From Bolinopsis microptera (lineage: Eukaryota; Ctenophora; Tentaculata; Lobata; Bolinopsidae), in assembly GCF_026151205.1 (NCBI RefSeq), contig NC_087077.1, positions 15,226,983-15,290,982 of the forward strand: 64,000 bases of DNA, in the 5' to 3' direction. Within the stretch, counting starts at the first letter, position 1. Every line of letters begins with the position of its first letter. The notes beneath the pieces were generated by a model, which was not told the origin of the DNA, ran no database searches, and saw only the letters and a program-made list of their open reading frames with translations. A program made the translations under genes and the position numbers. Of this stretch, positions 21,566-34,400 are shown one piece after another.

Positions 21566-21924
21566 TGCACAGTATACTAGGCACTAGCTAACATTGTACT
21601 GTGAGATCGTCGAGATTATCTAAATTTACACTTTGAATAATTACAAATTATAATATCAGAGATTTACTGAAAGTTTTGTTTGATTCAAATAGTAACACAT
21701 GGCGAAAGATTTGTATTTGTATTTTATACATAAAATAACATGTTATGTAACGAAGATCTGTAAAGGGGGAGCTTGGGAGTTATTACAAAGCGGGGCAGCT
21801 CAATTTTATTACATATATTATTATTTATTACTCTCGTCACCAAATTTACTTCAGTATAAACTTCGATGCTTTCTTTCTTTTCTTTGTGTCTATTTTATAA
21901 TCGCCATTAATAAAGGTATTAGAG

Positions 21925-24900
21925 ATGGACTACGCACGGAGTTTTGCCCATTCTGATTCCTTTACCAGCTTTATTCAGAAGCCAGCTGTGGTACTCCGTC
22001 TTGTCACCACGGTAAGTTCAATAAAATAATATCTTATTGAGTTGATATTGTGATAATTCCAGTCAACCCTGTATTTCCCACAGTTATTATGGGTCATGTA
22101 ATGAAGCAGTAATCTCTGTATACGAGTTCATTATATTTCTTAAATGTACAGTATTATTTTGCTTCTTATCTAGAATTCTCAGGAATGAAATTTGAGAAAG
22201 CTACTTTCGTTGTTTTTTGTATTTCATGTCCAAAGGGAAATAAAATGTTCGTTAATGTACTAGGAATACTACAATTACGTAAGCTAGAGTATTGCATTTC
22301 AGAAGTCTTTTCTGTGATGTCGACACTATTGCATTAGAGCTGAATTTGTACCCGTATTTCAATGAAATGAGTTAGTTTCATGGTAAAATTCTTAGAATTT
22401 CATGGCTGAATTCGTAGAATTTGACAAGAATTATGTATAATATGCTCATGGGTACTATGAAGTTATTCACAGTAAGCTGTGAGCCTCATTTCCGCCTCAC
22501 TTAACTAAGACCAAGGTTACAATGACAGAGGATTAACCTTAACCTCAACATGCTTAAAATTGTCTATACTCTATACCTTTACCTAAACGTAGTAAGAGTG
22601 CCTGAAGTTGTCATCGTCAGATTTTCTTCTGTTAGAATGGGTGTTCTTGCTTAAACAAGCGATAGTAACACCCGCTATAAAAATTCAAATTATTTGTTAT
22701 AAATAGTGTTGAAAGTGAGTGAGGAAGGCAACCTCCTTATCTATAATGCAGAACAATAACTTTCCTTGTGTTTGACGTATTAGAGAATGTACAGTTACAA
22801 TTTCTTGTTGACTCTGATTGAAATGTCTTATACAGGGTCACAAACATTTCTAAATTTGCAGATTTGGTGTCATGAGGCTATTATACACGAGGCTTTTTGA
22901 GGCATGACCGGACAATATAGTCTGTGCGATTATATATATGTTGATTAATCAAGAGAATTTGTACGTGAGCGTTATGTATTGATGATTTGAGTTACATTGA
23001 TAATGTGTAGCACATCTCTAGTAATAACGGCGAATAAAGGTTAAATAGACTATTCTAATAAAGGATAAACACAGCAGTCGTAAAACTCACAGCTGGGTAG
23101 TTTACCAGGTTGAGGGGTTGTTGTTTGGTAGGTGGGGGGGGGTTGTTGGTTCAAGCTCTTTATTGCCCAGTGGAATTACATTGTAACGACCTTTCAGTTC
23201 AGCTCAGCTGCTGTCAGAAGACCAATAATCACACACTTGATACAATATGTCGTGGTCCTTAAAGTTAAACAACAATTCTGTGCTGGCTTACCTTCATGTT
23301 ATAAGTTATAATTATGAGTGGTGATTTCGCTCTGAAAATCAGGAACAGTAGCTCAATAGGTAGAGCAAGGCATGCGATATGTCGAGGTTCTGGGATCATT
23401 TTCCAGTTGTTCCCAGTTTTTCAGAGTTAATCATCACATATAGACAGCATGAGAGTAGGCCCTGCCATCTCGAAGTGATTATAATTATCTGTTTGAACAG
23501 ATTACGGCCAGGTTAAATATATCCAATCTCATCATATTCACATATTCACTGAAATGTAAAATATGCAACAAAATATAAGCCTACACAAAATCTTAGAACA
23601 CAAACAATAGGAGACATCATGCGAAGGCGAATATAGCAAACGATAAATGCCGCTACAAATTCTCATCAACAACAATGTACATTGTACAATGTACATATAT
23701 TCTTAAATCCAAACTATATTTATAATTTAATGCACTTATACTACACTATAATGACGATACCCTTATCTATTTTCAGTTTATCATGATGCTGATATTTTCC
23801 TGTGTATTAGACAAGGGCTACAACCAGGCTAACGTGTGCGAATACAACCACAAACAGGGAGCATGCAACTACACTGTGGGTATTGCTGTCATTGCTTTCT
23901 TTGCCGGCCTGGGCTTTCTGGCAGTCACCTACTTCTGGGAACAAATCTCCAACACTGTCACTAGGTAAGAGCTAAATTTAGATTCGAGTTTTTGAATATT
24001 GTTTTTGTTGAAGAAGATTGTACTACGGCATTTTAGAAGGCTGTAAAATCGAGAAAACGTACATATTTTACGCTTTGCTTGTTGTTTGGAATTTACAATA
24101 TCCAACAATTACGGTAGATGTTAATTATATTAAACATATCATGAATAAGTTACATACATGTTACATGGTAAGGTCTCCTCCTAGTCGTTGGAGTGGCCTG
24201 CATCACACACATCGCGTTGGCGGCGTAACATATGTCTCCACTGTACTCGGTTGATAGCCAAAGCTTCTGTTGTGCCGTTGTCGATGTTTTCAACACCTGT
24301 AAACTTAGCAGCATATTCGAGTACGCAGGACTTCCAGTTCTTACGGGGTCTGCCCCTTGACCTCTTTCCATAATTTGGCTCCAGTTCAACAGAAACCTCG
24401 GTAGTCTAGAGTCTGGCATTCTAACTACATGTCCATACCAACGTAGCCTGGCAGCACTAATGAAAGTCTCAACTGACTTGATGCCAGCCCTCCTAAGAAC
24501 TTCGTCGTTGGTCACATGAAAGAACCATTTAATCCTAAGGATCCTTCTCAAGGAGGTTTGATGGAAAACCTCGAAGCGTTTCATCTGCTTTTTGGTGGTG
24601 TTCCAGACTTCAGCTCCATACAACAAGATGGTGAGGACAGCAGCCCTATAGATCCTGATCTTGGTTGGAGTCTTTATAGTTCTGCTATTCCAAATGTTCC
24701 AGAGCTGATGAAAGGCGCCATTAGCCTTCTGGATACGGACATCCAGGTCTCTGTTGATTGTCCCATCCCCACTGATAGTTGCACCCAGGTAGACAAAGTT
24801 GCTGACCTGCTCGACGGGTTCATGAATAAGTAAATATTATATATTAACAACGGCAAGATTCAGACATTTAGAATGTTTGATATTTACTAAATTAGAAATT

Positions 24901-27371
24901 AGAAATCAGAAAAAAATGTTCATATTTTTATTTAAACTCCCAAGTCCCAATTTTCAGGAAATATGTGGTATTCGGGGACATGTCGTTCTATGCATTCTGG
25001 GCATTCCTCTTTTTCGTTGATTTCTGTTTTATAACTGATATGTGGAGGAAAACTCCAGATGCTACTAAAACAAGTAAGTTTTAAATTATAGTTATTTTAT
25101 ATACTAAAACAAGTAAGTTTTAAATTATAGCACTGTTACATGTGACATTAATGAGCAAGTGAACTATCCCGGCCCATTATTTCCTAGCAAATTTAACAAC
25201 TATACCACCCACTTTTTAAAAACCTGTCCTCTGCCCCCCCCCCCCCCCCCCCCCTCTGCCCCATGACCTGCAGTACTGGATGTGTTCTGTATATATCCGC
25301 TCAATGCAGCAAACAGGCCAATGAAGCAGCTGCAAAATGCTTTCTTCCAGTAATTGACACTTGACAGTCAACTACTGTTCTTCAATTAGCGATTGATGTA
25401 GTCCAATCATATGCAAGGAAGGCGTGATTCCCACTTCTCGTCCGACAGAACGCATTTGAACCACATCAAACATGTAACTTACGATCAATAAAATTCAACT
25501 TTAAACAGAAAAACTAGAATAATATTTTACTCTTAAACTAACCCATTTCAGTAATGAGTGCTATGACAAAGTCTAATCTACAATTTACGATCGTGTGTTC
25601 GCTGGTCTGCATCTTTTTACTGGTCAGTCTATTTACTAAACACATTTTGATACAGATAATTGCTTAGAAGTTCATATTTGCTAACACTATTAATGCTAAG
25701 TACCAAACAACAAGTGGGAGGTGGATCGTTGGTATACCGTTAAATCGATTTAACACCGCAATTCCAGTCGCAAGCCTGGGACCACTACTAGCATTGTGTC
25801 ACAACATCTACAAAGCTGCCATATAGCCTGACTGACAATTTTCTCGACTGACTGACAATGTTTCTTCTTTTCCCCATTTAGAATACAAAGATTAGTACAT
25901 TTTAGCTTATGATTAATATTATATTTTACCTATAGTTTACCTAGACTTAATAGTTCATATTTGTACTGGCCAACAATGTGGCCGATTGAGGCGGCTCGAA
26001 TATGCCGTGCATATTTAATGGTATTCAGGGAGCATGAATGTAATGTACTATGACCTGGTCCCAATGACGGACACAACTATTAGTTATTTGTTATTACGAT
26101 TATCGACTAGTCATTGTTTACCGATTACAATAAATATGGATTGGAAGTTAAACTTCTGATTCACCAAAAAATGATGACGAAACCACATCCATGTTAGCTG
26201 TTAAGTATGATCTCATTTCTAATCTGATTTCTTCCCCTTCTGTTCCATGTATTCCAGTTGGTAACCGTATGTAGAATTTGATACGGGTAATCTTTGATTT
26301 AAAGAAAGATTGCACCAATTTTATCCTTTGTACTTGACACCACTGTGAACTGATAATGTTTGTAGCTAAATAGTGTCTGACTAATCAGTTGCCAGATATG
26401 CCCAACTTCATTCAGTACTATAATTACCGCCATGTACACTTGTAATAGCTTCAAGTGAGCGGGTGTGCGGTTATTATGCCGCACTGTTTGGGGCTCGGTC
26501 TAATTTGCCACATCTCAATTTGTATTACACATTTTCTATGTGTTATTTGTATCGGCATTCAATAGCTTGTCACGTGTGGCATAGTACAATACAATCACAT
26601 GATTGTACGGCATAGACGTCCGCCGCTATGCGTTTCCACAGTACAAACTTGATTTTACTTCCCGTTTTGGCGCCGCACGCGCGCACGCACTTAATATAAC
26701 GCACGTAAACTTGACTAGTTCTGAGTTCGGCCATGACCGATCCCAAGATAATTTGTCAATAATTACCAAAGTTGAAAGTAAAGTGAAGTGGAAACGGATC
26801 GAAGCCTGAATTCTGAAGAATCGTCATACGAATTTCTAGAAGTTTCCTCCACTGTCCAATAACTCAACCATCCTTTTAAAAGGCTGCTAGTAGATCTAAT
26901 TTAAGTGTAGTAATATATCGAGCCTAAAATTTTGAAGAAGTATAACTTCTCGTTACATTCTTATCAAGAATATCGATTTCTCATCTCTTTTGAATGTCCT
27001 TGAGTCCTTCTTAAGCAATTTTCTTCAAATTACAACCCGCCCGCTTTACATATTCGTGATGCATTTGATTTAACTTAGAGTTATAATTGTGGCGGTGGCC
27101 AAAAAACGTGCTTTAAGACCGCTGTTATGAGATTTATATATAATGTGACCACTAAATCCAAGATCTTGTGTCCTTGTTTTACCATTCTCTGATATTTCAG
27201 GCCCTACAAGCATACATGGCCTACAAGCAACTGAACGAAATACAGAACGACGCCTCTGGTCTTGGTGGCTACAACGATACCGCTGGATTTGCTGGCAGCT
27301 ACGGTGGTGCTCCTTTCCCGCCCCATACAGAGACAGCTGGTGGTAACTATCAGAGTCCATATGCCTCATAA
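21925..27371 (+). CDS. SYNGR: Synaptogyrin-family MARVEL-domain vesicle protein, five coding exons, 210 aa
   Basis: Coding exons 21925-22011, 23777-23964, 24958-25073, 25552-25622 and 27201-27371; all junctions are GT-AG and phases fit (633 nt). Synaptogyrins are four-pass membrane proteins of synaptic-like vesicles with cytoplasmic ends. TM1 spans the exon 1/2 junction (VVLRLVTT then FIMMLIFSCVL). The first lumenal loop has two Cys (VCEYNHKQGACNY). TM2 is VGIAVIAFFAGLGFLAVTYF, TM3 FYAFWAFLFFVDFCFIT, and TM4 TIVCSLVCIFLLALQAYMA. The C-terminal tail is Gly/Tyr-rich with GGYNDTAGFAGSYGG and NYQSPYAS, typical of the family. Length fits synaptogyrins. The start ATG at 21925 is the only one in frame in exon 1. 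Intron 2 holds an RTE insertion; the exon 3 donor is duplicated downstream. Confidence 0.92.
22684..22717 (-). repeat. Solo diverged copy of the LINE 5' module
   Basis: In synaptogyrin intron 1, TCAAATTATTTGTTATA followed by TAGTGTTGAAAGT matches most of the 5' module shared by LINE A and LINE B, with a small indel. No LINE ORF follows. It is either the remnant of an aborted or 3'-deleted insertion or a host sequence the LINEs borrowed. Confidence 0.6.
23342..23413 (+). repeat. tRNA-derived SINE or tRNA pseudogene
   Basis: GTAGCTCAATAGGTAGAGC matches a Pol III A box and D arm (GCTC/GAGC pair), and GGTTCTGGGATCA a B box. A 6-7 bp end stem (GGAACA with TGTTCC) can form. The T arm does not pair, so it is not a working tRNA. 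It lies in synaptogyrin intron 1. Confidence 0.5.
24151..24819 (-). mobile_element. 5'-truncated RTE-like LINE insertion with 12-bp target duplication
   Basis: TCATGAATAAGT occurs exactly on both sides (24139-24150 and 24820-24831). The insert encodes, on the minus strand, the end of an RTE-type endonuclease-RT protein: FVYLGATISGDGTINRDLD, RIQKANGAFHQLW, LLYGAEVWNTTKKQ, LRRILRIKWF, RLRWYGHVVRMPDSRLPRF. The C-terminal section is in a shifted frame. The 3' end carries a short ACATGTATGTA tail. It sits antisense in synaptogyrin intron 2. Confidence 0.85.
25064..25130 (+). repeat. Tandem duplication of the synaptogyrin exon 3 donor site
   Basis: A 28-bp unit that starts in the exon (ACTAAAACAA) and includes the donor GTAAGTTTTAAATTATAG is repeated exactly at 25064-25091 and 25103-25130. 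The second copy is a decoy donor inside intron 3. Readthrough to it would meet TAA just after the first donor. Confidence 0.9.
25234..25254 (+). repeat. Poly(C) run of 21 bases
   Basis: Homopolymer in synaptogyrin intron 3, flanked by CCTCTG on both sides. Length may vary between individuals or be a sequencing-sensitive site. Confidence 0.9.
25785..25955 (+). repeat. Dispersed repeat, copy 1
   Basis: About 170 bases (CTGCCATATAGCCTGACTGA region through TAGTTTACCTAGA) recur in inverted orientation at 55288-55460 with only a few differences. One copy lies in synaptogyrin intron 4, the other between two ApoL-like genes. The second copy is bracketed by TTGCTCACTAA and its reverse complement, so a short TIR element is likely. 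Confidence 0.75.
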
Positions 27372-28030
27372 ACATGATGTATTGTTACAAGGCCCTGGTG
27401 GCTATTGGTGCTTTTTACATATTAATCATTTCACTATACGTGCAAATTCAGAGATGTTGTCGAGTTTAGAGATGATCTGTAATACTTTCCCGTTCATTGG
27501 AATGATTGGCCGGAGGAAGTTGTTATAGATTGCATGATTATTTATAAGAGTTTAATGACTTGTAATAGTGAATTATTTACGGGGAAGTGGAAATATTTTA
27601 AGTTGGCAGATGACATCCAGAGGCAGAACCACTGGTTCTTGTGACACTTAGCAGCACAGACTTATCAAAAATGTGACACGCTGTTACGTTTCAAAACATA
27701 GTAGTTCTGCCTCTGTGTGTCACCCACCTTGTTAAATCATGCCAATTTATTATTGATCTTACCATGAAATGCCTTTAAAATGAGCAATTTCGATAGATTT
27801 TGGGGACAAAATGTGATTTTTATTTTGAAACTCGCACGTTTCGTCTTCCTTGCTCCTTCTAGATGTGCATTTAAGTGAATTTGTGACTTTCGTTTGAGAC
27901 TTACATTTTGTTTTGGTTTTTGATTTGTCTACAAGTTTTATATATGTCAGTAATGTTTGCTTAATGATAAGCTTCTTTGATTTGTGTATTCTATTCTAAA
28001 CAAATTAGAATAAAAGTGTGTTATCCCTCA
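27372..28030 (+). promoter_or_regulatory. Synaptogyrin 3' UTR and poly(A) signal
   Basis: About 640 bases of T-rich non-coding sequence follow the stop codon and end at AATAAA (28009-28014). No other AATAAA hexamer was noted nearer the stop codon. The ORF at 27262-27528 overlaps the last exon in another frame and is not credible. Confidence 0.6.
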
Positions 28031-28989
28031 AACTTGCTAGTAAAAGGTGTTGGAAGTAAGGTGGTGTAATCACGAAGTAACTTATTTAAAACCTATCAAA
28101 TTACTAAAATTCCTCCGTCGTTGAGAGAAATATCACGAACTGGAGTGGGTCGTATTTGTTTCGTTGCAAAGCGTTACGCTGCTGCCGAAGTATTACCACG
28201 ACCTCCAGCATCAAACAGGTTGGTTTGTCATTGTCAGTTTTGTAGAGTCTGGTTTTATATCTCAATTTCACCTTACTTTTACTAATACAACTGTGGACGA
28301 CCACAGCAGCTGTGCTGTGTTCAACCCCTACTTGCCGTCTCTTTGTTATGCTGAACAAAATAAGGTTTTACAAATGGAGTAAATTGACAATATTAACAAT
28401 TCTTGGACACATACGGCTACGGCATGCTTGATCATTGATACTAGTCTTACTGTGCACATACAAAATAACAAAGGAACGGGGGCTAAAATACCTTTTAAGA
28501 TTACAATAATTTAAATGGCCAGACGTATTATATCTATTTATAACATGTTTATAAACATGCTTGGTTCGGTTAATGTTATAGTTACTTCATAATTGCAATT
28601 ATGTAATGCATAACAAAATCTCAATAATCACAACACTGTTACTAGGAGGATTTTAATTTTTACAATGTCATTCCAGTGTGCACGATTACAGTATCTCGAT
28701 TAGCCACTCAACCGTTCAATATTCACAAGGTTGCTCATTTATAGCGTTAAGCATTAAACTGCACTTAGCCTTTGCTTGTCATGGTCCAACGTTTTTAACT
28801 GTTAAATTTTTTTTGTGATAAGTGAGACTTGAGATTTGTAAGTTTATAATCAGAGCCATTTAGACTCGTATCAATATATCTATACTCCGTTTATCAATCT
28901 TTCTTGATCGTTGGTCGGTAGACGGTAAGGCGGAGGTCATATCATTTCACTTAAAGGTCACCTATATAATTACTCACTTTGGTTACTTT
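28031..28989. other. Intergenic, no gene recognised
   Basis: Overlapping small ORFs on both strands at 28104-28382 show no known motif. The rest is AT-rich. Confidence 0.5.
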
Positions 28990-29340
28990 GGTGTGCTTCA
29001 TAGAATCCTCTATCGGGTCATCAGAGTTGCTGACCACCCGGACAGCGAGATCGCTGCCTTTATTCCACTCCAGTCCAGTAACGAGTTTCCATTCCGACAG
29101 CTGTATCCTGCCACTAGAGGCTCATCCGGGAATGTTTTCACAAACGTTGTGAGCATTTCTTTAAAGTGCAGGGGATCTTCGATAGTATGCATGTTTGGTG
29201 GGATTAAGTTCCACAATCGAGGTCCAATTACTGCAAACGAATTGTCGTAGAGCGTTTGGTTGCGCTGACTGCTAGATTTATTCAGAGTGGGAATAACTGC
29301 CTTTTGGCCATGTCGGAGCATCTTAAATAGAGCATCTTAA
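28990..29340 (-). pseudogene. LINE ORF2 C-terminal remnant
   Basis: Minus-strand frame reads TLYDNSFAVIGPRLWNLIPP, FKEMLTTFVKTFPDEPLVAG and NSLLDW, the typical end of a CR1/jockey-type ORF2. Only about 100 codons remain. Confidence 0.7.
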
Positions 29341-29946
29341 ATAGCAGCGATTGGTATTTTTATCATTTAAATAAAATCTATCTGAAACTTGTTTATAGCC
29401 ATAGGCTTTACAGTTACACCGTAATATCAATACTAATAGGTATTTACTCATTTTATTATTCGAGCTTTTCATTTACAACTACTGCTTTAATTATAACTAA
29501 AATCATACCAACATTTCATATATTGCACAATCAGTAGGCAGTAACTGTTAGTAATAGTAATAGTATTGAGTGTGCTACGAATAGTTCAACTTCAAGTTGC
29601 GACATTGGACCGGCTGTCATTTTGTTAAAGTGCATATTTCTCGACTCAATTCTTCGACTACAAAATCATCACAAATTAATTAAATATAAAATAGCTATAG
29701 GATTTGATGCTTATTTTGTGAACGTAATACTTAGGTAATCTGTCTAATGTCACTTTATACGACACAAGCTTGACGCACTGTTGACGCAGTAATTATACAC
29801 ATCAAAAAATAATTTGACGCACGGTTAACGTACACTATAAATATCATAATATTAATAAAGTAATTTGACGCACGGTTAACGCATAATCATGGATCAGTGA
29901 CCGGCCTATTACACGTCAAACTCCTACTATACAGAAACGATCATAT

Positions 29947-30094
29947 GGGGTCGTTCACATATTACGTAATCAGCTGAGGGGGGCCGAGGGGTTTCCGAAT
30001 GATTACGCTAGTGTAATTTTGACACAATAGCTATGTGTTAAACTGATTAAAAATGTTCCAAAAAATGATTACGTAATAATATGTGAACGACCCC
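29947..30094. mobile_element. 148-bp MITE with near-palindromic ends
   Basis: The left end GGGGTCGTTCACATATTACG and the right end (reverse complement, with one AA insertion) are inverted repeats of about 25 bases that enclose a G-rich centre. MITEs with this kind of end are common in invertebrate genomes. A target duplication is not clear. Confidence 0.7.
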
Positions 30095-31189
30095 TTATTG
30101 ATTATTGCCACTGGTATCACTATTATAATAGCAAAGTGCCAGTGGGTAGGTTGCACCGGACAACAGACTGGTAGACTATTTTGTTTCTCATTTTATTTTA
30201 AACCAAAACCCTGTGGCCGAAATTCAAATAAACTAGAATCGGTTTTGAATTATAATGCTACCGGCTCGTCGTATATTTTCATTAGGCGGACAAAGTATAA
30301 TCATAATTATTATTATTATGTTAAAAATCTGCGAGTATGTGCAACTGTTCATGTTAGTATTAGTAACATTGCTACTAACTGCTAACACTAACAGTGCTCT
30401 CTGATCGTCGATCACGTTCGTCACGTCCATGGTTTGTTCTTGCATTCGATCTGCTGCGACTCAGTTTATTTAAAGTTAAACATTCCTGCTATCACCGTGC
30501 ATAATGACGTTTTGTTGAAACTGCAGAAATTATTCAATTCATTGAACCTATTTTGCTTTACCGTTACGATCATCTAAGTTTAATAACATGCGTGATAACT
30601 TTGAGACAATGTTTGTCACTGTATCCAGCCACACGACCGAATCACTGAATAGTGGATTTAGCAGCATCACGTCCGAACTTTGTGTTTTACATTCATAACT
30701 ATTGGTGACTTTTGTTTGTTAAATTAAGCATATACTTGAGTTACAAAGCAAGTACATTCACTTTATTATACTGATTATAAAGCATGCTTTCGGCCACGTT
30801 TTAATTTAGGATTTTTTTAAGTTGAAAAGAACTCTAGTAACATCATGTTACTAACAAGTTACTAACTAAAGTTACTAACTAAGTAACATCGTTACTAACA
30901 AGATGGACCACAGCATCAGAAAATAATTGACGTAATTTTTTAAACCTTATAGTTATACCAGATACCTATCTGATGCCATGTGAATTCTTTAATTTTAATT
31001 TTTGTATCGAATCTGCTAATTTAGATTTAATCGTTATAATTATCGACGTGTAAATTTTAAATGAACACCTCCGCCGGCTTGTGACGCCCAAAATAAACCA
31101 TTTATTAAATGGTCGATCCTCACTTTGACGACTATGAATATCAGTAGGAAATTACGTAGTCATTAAAACCATCAATAAGTCTCCAAGTA
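30095..31189. other. Upstream region of the SAXO gene
   Basis: No gene. Contains a cluster of GTTACTAAC repeats at about 30838-30905. A promoter is expected here but no clear TATA or initiator could be chosen. Confidence 0.4.
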
Positions 31190-31313
31190 ATTACTAATTG
31201 AATTTGATAACATTACTAACGAGTAGCTCACAGGTGTCACAATGGTTCACAAGTGATTACTAATTGATAACATTACTAACGAGTACCTCACAGGTGTCAC
31301 AATGGTTCACAAG
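31190..31313 (+). repeat. Tandem duplication spanning the SAXO start codon
   Basis: A unit of about 60 bases (TTACTAATTGA...CAGGTGTCACAATGGTTCACAAG) occurs twice. The first copy gives ATG GTT CAC AAG TGA (31242-31256), a four-codon upstream ORF. The second copy supplies the genuine start (31302) with the same Met-Val-His-Lys. Confidence 0.9.
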
Positions 31314-31409
31314 GAGAGATGTGTCTGTGAGATTTGCAGCTGTGGTAAACATCACTGCGGACCTCAGAACAAGTTCAAGAGTACTGGCAAACTCGACCTC
31401 AAAAGTCAG
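31302..31409 (+). CDS. SAXO: SAXO exon 1: N-terminal Cys-rich microtubule-targeting motif
   Basis: 36 codons. CVCEICSCGKHHC (residues 7-19) has the spacing found at the start of SAXO proteins. Ends in phase 0 at CAG|GTGAGA. Confidence 0.88.
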
Positions 31410-34400
31410 GTGAGAATCCACATGTTCTAGAAGTATCTTTATAATAAATCGGACCTTATCTCTTGCAGAATTTTCATCCATGTGTGACACATGGATGTGT
31501 CTAAACTATTTGAAGAGAATGGTCCTTAACATGGAGACTGGAGTTAGGGTTTAGTATGTTCGAGTTATTTGGCCAGGATACCGTTAAAAGCAAATCGTAC
31601 GCCCAATTTTTAGGCGTACGATTTAGTAGGTACAACTGGAAAACAGCCTACGTTCTTTAAAATTTGTTCTTTTAGTAAAGAATTGGATAACCTCACACTT
31701 CACAGTCTCAGAGTGGCAACGTACCCGGTTGCAAATTGCATTCAAAACGTGATAAAGTTATTCATATATGTTTACTTCGTTAAAAAGTTGCAATAAGAAA
31801 TTATAATAGGTTTAAGGTTGGAAGTGTGTTGGAAGTGTTTCAAGTTTCTTCATTTACGGCTCCCACTCAATAGTGTGTTAACCATGTCAGCCAGCCATAG
31901 AAAAAGATACTCTTTGTGACTGCACTGTAATAATGAGATATTCGAAAGAGATCGCTGAATGCTGATCATTATTGAAATTACAATTTTATGGAAAATAAGA
32001 ACTGCTTTACGAATACACATCTTCAACTTGCTTTAAACTTCTAATCACTTGACATTTTTGAGACATGATTAGCAATTGCCATTAACCAGTATTATCAAAT
32101 TTGTGCATGTTGGCGAAACACGTTTATGAGTGCAACCGGATTTGTCACGTTGTATAAACATTAGTGAGCTGTACGACAATCTAGCTTAAAAAGTAGCTGG
32201 TGGTCGTCAAGACAAAAACCACCATATACAACTCGCAATTCAATAGTCATGTTACTTTAATAACTGTGTTAATTATCATGATAATATTATGAAATATGTA
32301 AGTTATATTGTGCTTTAGATGCAACTACTGTGATCTAGTAATATGTATATATTTTCAGGGTGACATCTATGTGGCCTCCAAGGCATCATTCGAGTTTCCA
32401 GACACACTAAATCTCTTCGAAGGGGGACAACAGCATACAACTATCGTCAGAGGGGATTACAAGGTAGTGCTATTATACACATATTATACACATATTATAC
32501 ACATATTATACACATATTATACACATATTATACACATATTATACACATATTATACACATATTATACACAAATTATACACATATTATACACATATTATACA
32601 CAAATTATACACATATTATACACATATTATACACATATTATACACATATTATACACATATTATACACAAATTATACACATATTATACCCATATTATACAC
32701 ATATTATACACATATTATACACATATTATACACATATTATACACATATTATACACAAATTATACACATATTATACACATATTATACACAAATTATACACA
32801 TATTATACACATATTATACACATATTATACACATATTATACACATATTATACACATATTATACACATATTATACACATATTATACACATATTATACACAT
32901 ATTATACACATATTAAACACATATTATACACATATTATACACATATTATACACATATTATCTTAGTTGTAGTGAACGTACGGAACGTTCACTAAAAATAG
33001 TTTGTGAACGCGTTTGCTAAAAGATTTTAACGTTCGGAACATAAGGAACGTTAATTGCTATTATGAAATTAAAATACCGGACATAGCCCAATTATCCGGC
33101 AAAGTATTAGCGTTTCCATTGCCAGGCCTTCAGGGCCTTGAGGTATGTTACAAATACAAATGTTGTTTGATCTTGAGCCCCATTTCTGGATAGAAGTCGA
33201 CTATTTATGCTCAATTCTCGAGCCGATAATAGTCTTGCTTAGATTTTCAGACAATAGTCTTAAGATTCCTGTTGGTTTCATCGGTGTAATTTATTACAAA
33301 TATTATCTGTTCACCTTAAAGTTAGCAAATTTTGCTTTCCGCAATTGAAACTATAAAAGCGATATGGTTAGTCTTGCCAACAAAAGGTGGCTCGAGCTCC
33401 ATTCCCCCCTTTTGTGTTCACCCGGCTTATCAGGGATATGATCAGTACACGAATCAGGATGTCTGGAAGGAGTTTCTATATGTCATGGACACGTGGTGTG
33501 ACGGCGCAACAAAGAAGAAGATACTTTCGCAGCACACGTTCTACCGAGAGAAAAGAGGCTCATTCTCTACTGACGCTGCCTCAAGTTTTAGCCAAGATTC
33601 TGACGATCCAGTCTCTTGGTGGAGCAACTTCGGTTGCGAGGTACCCGAACTACAGAGTTTTGCAATGAAAGCGCTGTCGCAATCGACATCAGCCTCACCC
33701 TGTGAGACGAATTGGAGCTTGTACGACTGGGTGTTAAACAAAAAAGAAACCGCCTCACAGTTGACAAGCAGCGAGACCTTATTTATGTTAACGCAAGTTT
33801 GCGTCTTATGAACAATTCACGAATTAAAGAGCAATAATTTCATTACTATTTGCTATAATACTAGTGACTTATTTTTATTCATTATTGTTTATTTACTGTC
33901 TAATTCCGACAACATGGTTTTATCTCATTGTATCCATCTAAAGTTAAAAACTATCGGAAAAATTATCAAAATATTGACTAACGTTCACTAACGTTCACAA
34001 ACGTTCACTACAAAATGATTGGAACGTACGTTCAGTACGACTAAGTTCAGCGTTCACTACAACTAAGCATATTATACACATATTATACACATATTATACA
34101 CATATTATACACATATTATACACATATTATACACATATTATACACATATTATACACATATTATACACATTACATATATTATACACATATTATACACATAC
34201 TATACACATATTATACACGTCATATTATACACATATTATACACATATTATACACATATTATACACATATTAAACACATATTATACACATATTATACACAT
34301 ATTAAACACATATTATACACATATTATACACATATTATACACATTACATATATTATACACATATTATACACATACTATACACATATTATACACATATTAA

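Noticed and set aside
22684-22717. A spliced-leader RNA gene
   Set aside because: The copy lacks a GT donor after the shared segment and no Sm-type site follows at the right distance.
23342-23413. Functional tRNA gene
   Set aside because: The T arm does not pair and the anticodon arm is irregular; SINE or pseudogene is more likely.
24516-24833. Plus-strand 105-aa ORF with no stops
   Set aside because: It is antisense to the RTE-like coding sequence and ends at the target duplication.
29947-30094. Bacterial-type terminator or regulatory hairpin
   Set aside because: The arms match a common type of MITE end and sit in animal intergenic DNA.
32308-32916. 202-aa ORF of repeated YTHIIHIL
   Set aside because: It is a translation of the 11-bp satellite. 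Only its first part overlaps the true SAXO exon 2 (32359-32463).
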